Source of the DNA: Fragilaria crotonensis
Lineage: Eukaryota; Bacillariophyta; Fragilariophyceae; Fragilariales; Fragilariaceae
DNA: 40,161 bases
Reading direction: 5' to 3'
Assembly (NCBI GenBank): GCA_022925895.1
Contig: JAKSYS010000586.1
Span: 1 to 40,161, forward strand
Shown piece after piece: positions 10,675 to 19,702 of this stretch. The notes under the pieces are model-generated. The model had not been told where the DNA came from. It saw nothing but the letters and a program-made list of their open reading frames with translations, and did no database searches. The position numbers and the translations under genes were made by a program. How positions within the stretch are numbered: position 1 is the stretch's first letter; the number at the start of each line of letters is the position of its first letter.

Positions 10675-11792
10675 GTGCAGGTCGGTCATCTTCCACGCTC
10701 AAGACACATTCCAGAAGTTGACTCGATTACTTATGAACACCAAGACATTCCATCTCGCCGCACTTTCGTCAGCACCGAGCGACATGTTAAGGTTTCGGCG
10801 GAATTGTTGGCAGATCGGTTTGGTATCGGCCCCAAGAGAGCTCAACGTACTCTGAGGGTCACGACGCAACGTGGCGTCCGATCCGCAATCTTACCAATCG
10901 GAAGGCGCTATCGGGCGGATCGTGTGTTCGAGTCAAGCGATTGTCGGGCAAATTCGCCACAGATACAGCGTATGGGAAGTTCAAGTCCCTTCGTGCCAAC
11001 GTAGGTTGCCAAATATATTCACACAAGTGCGGATTCAAGGTTGCCTACCCTATGATCAAAGTTGATGGTAATCACGTTGGAGATACCCTGACGCAATTCA
11101 TTGGGGATTTTGGAGTACCAGCACATCTGACATTCGATGGTGCTTCCGTACAAACCGGTCCGAAGACGCGTTTCATGGACGCAATTAGGCGTTACGAAAT
11201 AAAATATCATGTGTCAGGTCCTCGACGCCCAAATGAGAACCCGGCAGAGCAGAGTATCCATGAAGTCAAAAAGAGGTGGTACCGTATTATGCTGAAGAAA
11301 AAGTACCCCGAGACTTTGGGACTATGGTTTTGTGTGGGTTTGCGAGACCGAGAACTTGTGCGCCAACTTTTCGAAGTACGCGGAAGGCCGAACCCTTTAG
11401 AGATCATTACGGGTGAGACACCCGATATATCAGAGTATTTAGACTTTGAGTTTTACGATTGGGTGACTTTCCGCAGTAATGCGGGTCTGGGAGATGTACA
11501 ACTTGGCAGATGGCTTGGTGTGTCTCACCGTGTGGGTCGCATGATGTCCTACTGGATCCTTCCGGAAAGTGCGATCCCGGTTTCAGCCACTACGGTACAA
11601 CGATTAACCAACGACGAACGGAGCACTGACGAAATGAAACAACGGATGTCGGAGTATGAAACAAAAGTAAGATTTGCTTTCGAGGCTAAATCAGCGGACA
11701 TTATGAACACGTTGAAGGATGTGGAACCAAGCAAGATCATCGATCACGAGAATGAAGACGAGGAGTTCTTTGCAGAATTCACGAGTAATTGA
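10675..11792 (+). pseudogene. Copia integrase
   Basis: The N-terminal zinc-binding/HHCC part is only partly readable. The segment LADRFGIGPKRAQRTLR (about 10800-10850) leads into the catalytic core in the long frame 10941-11792: a D in KFATDTAYGKF, a D in LTFDGASVQTGPKTRF and an E in PRRPNENPAEQSIHEVKKRW, as in the DDE core. A Trp-rich segment follows. The frame ends at TGATGA (11790-11795), where two one-base changes would restore continuity with the next segment. Confidence 0.75.
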
Positions 11793-11801
11793 TGACGGAC
11801 T

Positions 11802-12431
11802 TTGCCACATGCCGAAGATGAAGAGAACGAGGTGATTCGAATGACAGAGGTGGAACCTGATCATTACCTTGGCATGGAATTGGCACTTCCCCGAGGCGAT
11901 GATGGGACGATGATACACGCACGCGTAACGAAACGTCTCAGAGATGATGAGGGGAATCCCGTTGGAACAGCAAGCAGCAATCCCCTATTGGACTCGCGAG
12001 CGTACGAAGTCGAGTTCGTCGACGGGAACGTTGAGGAACTTACCGCCAACATCATAGCGGAGAATTTGATTGCTCAGGTTGACGAAGAAGGTCACCGACA
12101 AATGATGCTGGAGGAGATCCTAGATCATCGCATTACCTCGGAGGCAATTCCAAAAAGCCAGGGGACCTATGTCAATCAGTACGGCGTTACACGACGAAAA
12201 CAAACCACGCGAGGCTGGGAATTGCTCATCCAGTGGAAGGATGGATCTACGGATTGGGTTGCAATGAAGGACTTTAAAGAGTCTTACCCCGTTGAACTAG
12301 CTCTCTATGCGGTCGATAGAGGGATCAGTGATGAACCTGCTTTCGCATGGTGGATCGATTATGTGTTGAAAAGCAGAAACGCATCCTACAAAGGTCAAAG
12401 CGAAATCGAAGTATTGGGCTCGTACGCATAA
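11802..12431 (+). pseudogene. Copia integrase C-terminal region with chromo-like segment
   Basis: The open frame encodes the GDDGTMIHARVTKR / NPLLDSRAYEVEF block common in diatom and oomycete copia elements. A chromodomain-like stretch follows (about 12182-12320): GWELLIQWKDGSTDWV then MKDFKESYPVELALYAV. Chromo-like modules on integrases can steer insertion to particular chromatin. Here that is inference from resemblance. The frame meets TAA at 12429, but a neighbouring frame reads RTHKY across it, so the stop lies in a short shifted patch. Confidence 0.65.
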
Positions 12432-12439
12432 GTACGAGT

Positions 12440-14132
12440 ACGTGTACCAAAGAGTATTAAGGAAGCAATCGAAATTGATAGAGAAAACAACAATAGCCTT
12501 TGGATGGACGCAGTCAAACTCGAGATGAACAATGTTCGCGTCGCATTCGAAGAATTTGATGGTGACCCGAGTACTCTGATTGGGTACACGCAAATTACGG
12601 GCCACCTTGTTTTCGACGTCAAGCTCGGTGAGAACTTTAGACGCAAGGCAAGGTACTGTGCAGACGGGCACAAGACAGGAGCACCTGCGTCAGTAACATA
12701 CAGTACAGTTGTGTCGCGAGATTCGGTACGAATCTTACTCACCATTGCTGCCCTTAACGAGTTAAACGTTCTTGAGCTGATGTACAAAATGCCTTTCTTA
12801 CCGCACCGAATAAAGAAAAGTGTTGGATGGTTGCTGGACCCGAGTTTGGTCCGGATGAAGGAAAGGTCTTTTTGGTGGTGAAGGCTCTTTATGGATTGAA
12901 ATCGGCAAGTTTCAGTTTCCGTGCGTTCATGGCAGAGAAACTAGTGGAACTTGGGTTTCAGTCCACGCTTGCTGACCCTGATGTGTGGCTACGAGCTGCG
13001 ACGAAGAATGACGGTGAGTCGTACTATGAATACGTGCTCATGTATGTCGATGATATTTTGGCAATTTCCTGTAATGCCGAAGCAATCATGAATGATGTTC
13101 AGACTACATTCAAGTTCAAGAATGACAAAGTTCAACTTCCCGAGTTTTATCTCGGAGCAAAATTGCAAGAGAAGTTTCTAAATGGAAAAAAGTGTTGGAC
13201 GGTGTCGAGCCATGATTATGTTAAAGCTTCTATCAAGAATGTACAGGAGGCAATTAAGGGTACGTCGCGAAAATTACCAACCAAGCATGTCGAAACACCT
13301 ATGTCCGCGTCGTATATCCCAGAATTGGACGCCACCGAAGAACTTAACGATCGAGACACTACTTTTTACCAAGAACTCATAGGTATCCTTCGATGGGCCA
13401 CTGAGATTGGACGAGTGGACATCCTGTTGGAAGTGTCCTTGTTATCACAGTATCAGGCCAACCCGCGAGAAGGCCACATGGAGCAACTGTTGCATGTCTT
13501 TGGATATCTGAATCGCCATGCCAAGGTGACGATCTATCTTTCACCAGAGCTTCCGGTAATTGATTATGGCGACTTTAGAACAAGGAAGGAAGACTTTGCA
13601 GAGATTTATCGTGATGCTGAGGAAGCCATGCCTCATCGCATGCCAGTGCCGCGTGGCCGGAGTGTGACGACAACTGCTTACGTTGATGCATCTCATGGTG
13701 CAAACAAGGTAACGCGTCGATCGCATACGGGATATATCTTGTTCTTGAATCGCGCTCCTATTGTCTGGTATAGTAAGAAGCAACAAACGGTGGAAACGAG
13801 TGCCTTTTCGGCAGAATTTATTGCGATGAAAGCATGTCTCAAGCGATTGAACATTTGCGGTTTAAGCTGAGGTGTTTTGGTGTCCCAATGCCAAAAGGCG
13901 AACCAACGCATGTGTTCTGTGATAATGAGAGTGTCGTCAAAAATACTTCTAATGTGGAATCGACGCTCAATAAGAAACATTCATCTGTAGCTTACCATTT
14001 CTGTCGATGGTCAGCTGCTGCGGGATTATTTCCGTTGCGCACGTAAGAACGGATTACAATTTGGCTGATTGCTTCACGAAGAGGTTACCGGTTGCCAAAC
14101 GAGATTTCCTATTTGGAGAATGGACGTATTGA
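12440..14132 (+). pseudogene. Copia reverse transcriptase and RNase H
   Basis: The reading starts VRVRVPKSIKEAIEID and continues in the copia RT fold, with ADGHKTGAPASVTYSTVVSR, AGPEFGPDEGKVFLVVKALYGLKS and the catalytic YVDD at 13043-13054. RNase H follows, with AYVDASHGANKVTRRSHTGY (about 13678) and SAFSAEFIAMK. Shifts occur near 12780-12830, 13845 and 14030. The C terminus reads VRTDYNLADCFTKRLP and ends at TGA 14130-14132. All key residues are visible but not in one frame. Confidence 0.8.
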
Positions 14133-14174
14133 TTTTGACGAATTGCGGCCATGCTAGTCATGGTGCCGTAATTC

Positions 14175-14182
14175 GAGGGGAC
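14175..14182 (+). other. Polypurine tract candidate
   Basis: GAGGGGAC lies directly before the 3' LTR. A G-rich purine run here is the expected plus-strand primer. Confidence 0.55.
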
Positions 14183-14407
14183 CAAGTAAAATCCGTTAGG
14201 ATATCTACTGTCCCATGAGTCTACTGTACGTCTTCGCATCTGTGACATCCGGTGCTCAACCACGATTGCACGTTCAGTAGTGCATGATGTATGATGTATG
14301 ATACGAATTCGATTCATAGTGTACACACAATTCTTTTATAACCATTTCGAGTAGTACCTTTGTAAGTTTCATCTTTATCTCCTTTATTACTACAGCTACA
14401 TTTATTT
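14183..14407 (+). repeat. 3' LTR of copia element
   Basis: Identical to the 5' LTR by eye over 225 bp, followed by the second GGATT. Identity implies a young insertion or recent gene conversion. Confidence 0.93.
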
Positions 14408-14412
14408 GGATT
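14408..14412 (+). repeat. Target site duplication, right copy (GGATT)
   Basis: Second copy of the pentamer at 8013-8017. It immediately precedes the resumed recombinase/RNase H linker of the YR element. Confidence 0.88.
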
Positions 14413-15952
14413 TTGAGCTGACAGATGAAGAAATTGTCTCACTTGTGCGTGATAATTTTCCCGAACAGGTACCCAAGTCCTTCAGGATCGTCCCTATGCC
14501 GGAAGCTGTGATTACAGACGTTGGAAGGCTGCTGCGGCTACAGCCCAGAACGCAGCAGTTACCAACCACACCCGCTCCCAGCGCAGCCGCAGCTGGGAGA
14601 GGTACGAGAGCTTCCTGTCAGCCATCGGGCACGGGAGGCGCGACCCGTTCCTTAGGGAGCTCAAGCCCGAAGACCGTCTCGATCTCTTCGCTTGCTTCGC
14701 AGCGGCACTTCGCGAAGGTTGGAACGGGGATCCCGGATTCGTTGCTGGACGTTGCCCTCGAAGGCAGGCGAGCACAGTTCGTGCCGCCCTCGACAACGTG
14801 GCACAGGCCTACCGGGCTAACAAATTTGGCAGTCCGATGCACGACTCTCGAGGGCGACTCGATGCCGTTTTGGCCGCCCAGCTGAGGAGCTATGCGTTGG
14901 AGGACCCAGAGCCCGAAAGGCCGCAAGCGATCCCGGCGGCGGTGGTTTCAGTGGTTGCTAAGGCCGTGGAGACCGAGGTACGTCGAGCAGTGGGGCAGCT
15001 TGTTGTGTGTGCATTCTTCTTTGCGATGCGGTCATGTGAGTACTCGGAGGTGAGTGGAGATCGTCGAACCCAGGTTCTGCGGGTTGGAGATCTGGATTTT
15101 AGGAAGGGCGGACGGAGCGTGGATTTGGTGGACTCTCCGCTGCTGATGGACGCGGACACGGTATCGGTGACGTATCGCAGTCAGAAGAATGGGGACCGGG
15201 GCGTGACGGTGACCCAACACAGAACGGAGGGCGTCGGCCAACCAAGGCTTTGCCCAGTTCGCTCATTCGCCAACTTAGCCATGAGGGTGAGCCAGTACGA
15301 AGTGAACGATCACACGGAGTGGGAATCAGTCAGGGACCGACCAATAAACCTTGTTGTCTCAGGAGGACGAGTGGCTCTGATCTCGTCGCACCAGATCCTG
15401 AATCACCTGAGGGCTGGCGCCTTATTGTATGGCGAGGAGCGACTCGGATTCCCGATAAGCAGAATCGGGACGCATTCCCTGAGGTCGGGGGCCGCGACGG
15501 CGATGTTCATCGCGGGCGTTCCGACAGAGACAATACAACTTATAGGAAGGTGGAAGAGCCAGACATTCCTTCGATACATCCGGATCCAAGTGCAACAACT
15601 GACGCAGGGCGTCGCCTCGGGAATGATTGAACACCCAAACTTCTTCACGATAGGACGGCAGTTGGAAAGACCCAGAGATGAACATGGCCGTGCCAATAGG
15701 CAGAGGAGAGGAAAGGATTTGGGGGAGGATAAACTAGGGCCAGATCCCGACACCAGAAAGCGAGCAGAGCACCGAGCAAATACTAGATTGCGACTGGGAA
15801 GGAGGAGTCCGATACGGCGAATAGTACTCGAAGTTCACTTCGTGGGATATTCGCGAGGGAAGGACGACCGACAGACGCGACGGGACACAGCAGAAGATCT
15901 CACAATTCGCAAGTCCGACGAAGACAACGGCGATTCTAGAATAGAAATTTAA
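14413..15952 (+). pseudogene. YR-retrotransposon tyrosine recombinase (integrase), 3' of the copia insertion
   Basis: The text resumes FELTDEEIVSLVRDNFP directly after the copia target duplication, shifts frame near 14520, then stays open through 15952. The second part is a tyrosine recombinase. Numbered from the Met at 14798, the box-I Arg is in MRSCEYSEV (R78), box II is HSLRSG (H226, R229), then GRW (W near 252) and the nucleophile candidate Tyr in FLRYIR (Y260). The order R...HxxR...W...Y matches the family. An N-terminal SAM-like segment (about 14600-14800) precedes the catalytic core. The last part of the frame runs through B1 and A2, so its C terminus is repeat-derived and probably not functional. 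The enzyme would integrate the circular cDNA. Confidence 0.8.
15689..15842 (+). repeat. Split direct repeat B1
   Basis: This 154-bp stretch repeats at 15972-16126 with a single difference, one extra G in the second copy (CACCGAGC against CACCGGAGC). It starts CGTGCCAATAGGCAG and ends GTTCACTTCG. It directly abuts A2. Confidence 0.9.
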
Positions 15953-15956
15953 AATT
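15843..15956 (+). repeat. Split direct repeat A2
   Basis: Identical to A1 (3145-3258), base for base over 114 bp. Together with B1 it forms an uninterrupted B-A joint, the sequence expected at the junction of the circularised element. Fifteen C/A-rich bases (15957-15971) separate it from B2. Confidence 0.9.
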
Positions 15957-15971
15957 CCCACCCACCCACCA

Positions 15972-16126
15972 CGTGCCAATAGGCAGAGGAGAGGAAAGGA
16001 TTTGGGGGAGGATAAACTAGGGCCAGATCCCGACACCAGAAAGCGAGCAGAGCACCGGAGCAAATACTAGATTGCGACTGGGAAGGAGGAGTCCGATACG
16101 GCGAATAGTACTCGAAGTTCACTTCG
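15972..16126 (+). repeat. Split direct repeat B2 (element 3' end)
   Basis: Copy of B1 with one extra G. Identity ends at ...ACTTCG (16126), which I take as the right end of the element. The GT92 start codon lies 142 bp further on. Confidence 0.9.
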
Positions 16127-16268
16127 ATGTGTGTATAAGAAATAGTTGACACAGTGTGGTTCTGTACTGGCGCACTGGCTCCGATTCCCATGATGCAAGT
16201 TCAAAATGGAGACACGATGAAACATGAAACTACGGTGGGCTGTTGTTTCTCCAATCAGGTAGATATGC

Positions 16269-17624
16269 ATGCATCGATCATCAATGAGGCTTTCGGGTTC
16301 GACAAAGGGTTATTTGCATTTGTTATACATGTATGTTATTGCAGTGTTTCTGTCATTTATTTCAATTGCAAGACTATTCAGGGCGACTGCAAAATCCGAC
16401 ACTTCCAATCTGCAGCAAATAGACATACCAGAAATCATAGTAACCACTCAAGATGAACGAAGGGAAGTGACTACTTTGATCGGTCGGAACAATAAGGCCA
16501 TCCTAGATGAATGCCAATCTTCGCTGGTGCGACCAGTCTCCCGAATACAACAAGAAATCGCTCATCAAAAGCCAGAACGACCCCTTTTGCACTCCATGAT
16601 CAAGGTCGATGGTGCCTATCGCATGATTTTCGCGACAGAGCATATGAGGCATCTCTATGCCGCATGGACCACGAATGAAGGCACGTCATGGAGCTGTGAT
16701 GGGCAGCCAGCTCTCCTCCACGCGAATCAAAGTCAAAATGATTCTGGCCAAGGGGGGACGTTGGTGATCACATGTCCCTTGACCGTCAAGCTCGTTACTG
16801 GGACGACTGTTGGACGTGGTGCTGTGGAATACAATACAAGCATCTGGAGAAACTGCAGCGATCACGATGAGCTTCAGGGAATACCAGAAGCATCAGTTGA
16901 AAGGATGGTCTGCACCATGTTTTTGGGAGATCATTTTGAGTTGGCGCAATGGATTGAGTATCATCGTATAATTGGGTTTCAACACTTTTTGATATACCTT
17001 CATGGCCATGGCGACGTCGAAAACTCGACATCATTGCCTATTGGCGCAGACATTACATACATCCCGTGGAACTTTGTAAATTTCGGCTACCACCGTGATG
17101 GCATGATGCGTCAGGCCGTTCAACAAATGGATTGCATCCAACGAGCGCAGGCACGCAATGTGACATGGGTAGCATTGCACGATATGGATGAATACTTTCA
17201 AATCATGGATAACTCTACATTGGAAGACATTCTGGCATCACACGAAGCCGACGAGCACATGGGAGGGTTGCAAATCCCCTCATGGTTCTTTGGAGAAAAT
17301 TTGTCGGAGAACACGACAGCGCTTGCCAGCAACGAGACGCTCAAGTTGGTAATAGATAGTGTATGGCGAGGCAAGACCGGCTATCGAGGAGGGAAACGAG
17401 GTGTAGGACGCGAAAAAATGATTATCCGACCTCGGCGAGTTGTGTACTTTGCATGTCATCAGATCCTTATAGGTGGCCCAATGATAGGCGAGCCCAGGAT
17501 ACGATTGAATCACTACAAGCTGAGGCATACCGGCGTCTTATATGCCGGTAACAATATCGTCAAGGACGATTCATTACAGACGCACTTTGGCCCACTGCTG
17601 AGAGTGCAATTGAAACTTGACTAG
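16269..17624 (+). CDS. GT92-like glycosyltransferase, type II membrane protein
   Basis: This intact 451-residue protein has one N-terminal membrane segment (about residues 15-37) with a basic cytoplasmic tail. That is the type II topology of Golgi glycosyltransferases. The lumenal part has many N-x-S/T sites. The catalytic region matches the GT92/DUF23 pattern: CTMFLGDHFELAQWIEYHR (residues 215-233) with GFQHFLIYLHG, the metal-binding DxD-like DMDEYF (305-310), IPSWFFGE (336-343) and the late RLNHYKLRH (412-420). Known GT92 members transfer galactose or related sugars to glycans; the donor and acceptor here are unknown. No intron is needed. The start lies 142 bp right of the YR retrotransposon end, so its original upstream region has been moved 13 kb away. 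Confidence 0.82.
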   Translation: MHRSSMRLSGSTKGYLHLLYMYVIAVFLSFISIARLFRATAKSDTSNLQQIDIPEIIVTTQDERREVTTLIGRNNKAILDECQSSLVRPVSRIQQEIAHQKPERPLLHSMIKVDGAYRMIFATEHMRHLYAAWTTNEGTSWSCDGQPALLHANQSQNDSGQGGTLVITCPLTVKLVTGTTVGRGAVEYNTSIWRNCSDHDELQGIPEASVERMVCTMFLGDHFELAQWIEYHRIIGFQHFLIYLHGHGDVENSTSLPIGADITYIPWNFVNFGYHRDGMMRQAVQQMDCIQRAQARNVTWVALHDMDEYFQIMDNSTLEDILASHEADEHMGGLQIPSWFFGENLSENTTALASNETLKLVIDSVWRGKTGYRGGKRGVGREKMIIRPRRVVYFACHQILIGGPMIGEPRIRLNHYKLRHTGVLYAGNNIVKDDSLQTHFGPLLRVQLKLD

Positions 17625-18559
17625 TGTGGTTCCTACAATGATTTCGTATCTCCAGGTTATTTTCACCTCGTCGTTTCACGTCGAAACACCTACGAAAGTG
17701 GTGAACGTGACAGTGACCAATCGAGGATGTGTTGACGGAAAGCCAAGCATGTCGACGTGACCGGGGTGCTAATATGTACCACGGGAAAACATCAAGGCTC
17801 TTTGGTATGAGCCGATTGAAGGGAAGTGGGAACTATGAGTTGGGCATGACCGAGAAGTTAGCTTGTACGGGAGAACGCTTCTCAGACTCCGAGATCGTTG
17901 TTCTATACGGAGTTTACAAATGAGATGCAATGCTTACGGATGAAAATAGATGGGTAGGACTCGCACATGTAGTGAGGACAGCAGGCAGAATACTCCCGAG
18001 CCTCCCAGAGGATACCAAGAAATTCTCGGATTTGATCAAAACGTGCACTGCAAAAGCCTATTCGAATACGCCAATGTTCAAGGGACTGTGGACGTTTCTT
18101 TCACTGGCTCTGTGCTTTATTCTCGAACGTAATTCTTTGTCGCACATGTGGTTCACGTCAGGTGCGCCTGCACCTTCATCCTTTCCATCTTCACTCTTCA
18201 GTTGGATGCACTTAAGTATATCCTGGATCTCCTTTGACAGTTATCGTTGAGACGATCGGCAGCACTGTAGTATCGTTACCTCACTTGCCTTCCGACTCGG
18301 CCAGTTGAAAAAGTGGGTGTAGCAGTAGGAATACACGCAGTATCCTACTACCGATAGTCGGTAGTACATTCAAAAGTACGAAATGGTACAGTAGCGGTAG
18401 ACTGTACTAAGGTTCGGATTTCAATGAAAAATCGACATCAATTTCTTTGATGTGACGCGTTTACCTTTGATGCGTGTTGTTAATGCAACATGCGCTCCTT
18501 GACTCTGTCATAATTCGCAACTACCAAGCATCGGCACGCAGCCAAACCTCATAATCACC
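17625..18559. other. Intergenic, no convincing gene
   Basis: This contains the 3' flank of the GT92 gene and the 5' flank of the dioxygenase gene. Small frames at 17729-17923 and 17930-18250 (+) have no recognisable motif and ordinary composition. From 18300 the text becomes rich in TACTGTA/GTAGTA words and holds the hairpin at 18346-18366. Confidence 0.5.
18346..18366. repeat. Perfect hairpin, 9-bp arms
   Basis: TACTACCGA - TAG - TCGGTAGTA is a perfect inverted repeat with a 3-base loop. It sits about 190 bp before the dioxygenase start codon. A related 14-bp palindrome, TACTACCGGTAGTA, lies at 32671-32684. It could be a dyad binding site or a common intergenic word of this genome. Confidence 0.6.
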
Positions 18560-19702
18560 ATGTCAGAAGCAAGACCACTCAGCGAAGAGGAGCAGAAGTA
18601 TATTAGAGCGAAGGCGCAAGAGGCCATGTCGCTTCTGGCGACTGAGTCACATGTGAACGAAATCAAAGTTGTTGATGGATTGCAACACTCTTCATGGCTA
18701 AATGGCCCAGTCTCTAGTACTGAAGTATCTGACCGATGCCGATACTTCGATCAATTCGGCTTTCTCCATCTTCCTTCCTTTGCAACACGAGATGAAGTTC
18801 AGGCTATGAAGCATCAGATGGAAATGCTCACTCGCACTTGGGATCCTGCCGAGAAAACCATGGCCTTCTCAACCCAAGTCCAAGACAACGAATCGCAAGG
18901 AAGCGACGATTACTTTCTCGAATCTGCATCACGAGTGCATTTCTTTGCGGAAACGACTGCTCTTGACGAACACGGATCGCTCAAGGAGGAGTATTTGACC
19001 GACAAGATGCGAGCCCTCAACAAGGCAGGACACGCGATGCACATTATTCAAGGGGCGTTTCAGGACTATACTGTTTCCTCGAAAGTCAAGGCATTGGTAG
19101 CTGAGCTGGGATGGAAGGATCCAGTGGTTCCTCAGTCCATGTACATTTGCAAGAACCCAAAAATCGGCGGGACGGTTCATTCTCATCAGGATTCAACTTT
19201 CTTATATACCGAACCCCGACAATCATGCTTGGGCCTTTGGTTGGCCTTGGACGATGCAACTCTGGTAAATGGTTGTTTGTGGGTACGTCCCAAGTCGCAC
19301 CTTGAACCTGTTCGACGTCAATTCAAACGGAATGTAGACTACTTCACACAAGATAGGATTGATGAAAGTTCGAATCGAGGCAACGGAGACCCTTCGCAGC
19401 CCAAAATGATCTTCGAGGTCTTCCATCGGGACATTGAATGGGAAGGACAGCTGCCTCCTAACTCGGAGCCTCCCTGCCATGGCCTTTTAGACGCAGGGTT
19501 CGTACCGATTGAGTGCAAAGCAGGAGATCTCCTTACCTTCGCAGGCACGTTAGATCACCTTAGCTTGCCGAACTATTCAGACCAACAGCGCCATACCTTT
19601 CAACTTCACCTTGTGGAAGGCGAAAAGGCAGGCGTGTCATGGAGTCGTAGCAATTGGTTGCAGTATCCCAAGGAGGAGGGTTTTGTCAGCATAAGAATGT
19701 AA
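18560..19702 (+). CDS. Phytanoyl-CoA dioxygenase family protein (PHYHD1-like)
   Basis: This intact 380-residue protein has the Fe(II)/2-oxoglutarate oxygenase pattern of the PhyH family. FDQFGFLHLPSF (residues 63-74) opens the domain. The HxD iron ligands are H209 and D211 in HSHQDSTFLYTEP. The distal iron ligand is H333 in GTLDHLSLPN, and the probable 2-oxoglutarate-binding Arg is R344 in QQRHTFQLHLVEG. The closest remembered relative is animal PHYHD1 (about 290 residues). The extra length is an N-terminal extension of about 55 residues and an insert near 255-300. The C terminus (SIRM) is not a standard peroxisomal signal, so a cytosolic site is likelier than the peroxisomal one of true phytanoyl-CoA hydroxylase. 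The substrate is unknown. The start at 18560 is the first Met in an ACC-ATG context. Confidence 0.87.
   Translation: MSEARPLSEEEQKYIRAKAQEAMSLLATESHVNEIKVVDGLQHSSWLNGPVSSTEVSDRCRYFDQFGFLHLPSFATRDEVQAMKHQMEMLTRTWDPAEKTMAFSTQVQDNESQGSDDYFLESASRVHFFAETTALDEHGSLKEEYLTDKMRALNKAGHAMHIIQGAFQDYTVSSKVKALVAELGWKDPVVPQSMYICKNPKIGGTVHSHQDSTFLYTEPRQSCLGLWLALDDATLVNGCLWVRPKSHLEPVRRQFKRNVDYFTQDRIDESSNRGNGDPSQPKMIFEVFHRDIEWEGQLPPNSEPPCHGLLDAGFVPIECKAGDLLTFAGTLDHLSLPNYSDQQRHTFQLHLVEGEKAGVSWSRSNWLQYPKEEGFVSIRM

Larger units (their letters stand above)
8018..14407 (+). mobile_element. Ty1/copia (CoDi-like) LTR retrotransposon nested in the YR element
   Basis: It has two identical 225-bp LTRs, a 5-bp target duplication GGATT (8013-8017 and 14408-14412), a primer-binding-site-like TGG sequence after the left LTR and a purine tract before the right LTR. 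The internal order Gag, protease, integrase, chromo-like segment, RT, RNase H is that of Ty1/copia (integrase before RT). Removing the element and one GGATT copy restores an uninterrupted reading at the target, ALSRD joined to FELTDEE. The domains are all present, but at least ten one-base shifts or stops interrupt the polyprotein despite the identical LTRs. Confidence 0.93.
3145..16126 (+). mobile_element. PAT/Ngaro-type tyrosine-recombinase retrotransposon, interrupted by a copia element
   Basis: The element has the order A1, then Gag, RT, RNase H and tyrosine recombinase, then B1-A2-B2. B1 abuts A2 with no spacer, as expected if B1-A2 carries the circular-junction sequence of the two outer ends (A1 start, B2 end). 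That is the split-direct-repeat structure of PAT and Ngaro elements; DIRS proper has inverted termini. No flanking target duplication is seen, as expected for integration by a tyrosine recombinase. Removing the nested copia element leaves about 6.6 kb. No DAM-like methyltransferase domain was recognised. A1/A2 are identical and B1/B2 differ by one base, so insertion was recent, yet the coding part has at least six frame shifts. Confidence 0.85.

Noticed and set aside
17729-18250. Two plus-strand frames of 64 and 106 codons after the GT92 gene
   Set aside because: No motif, no continuity between them and composition like the spacer.
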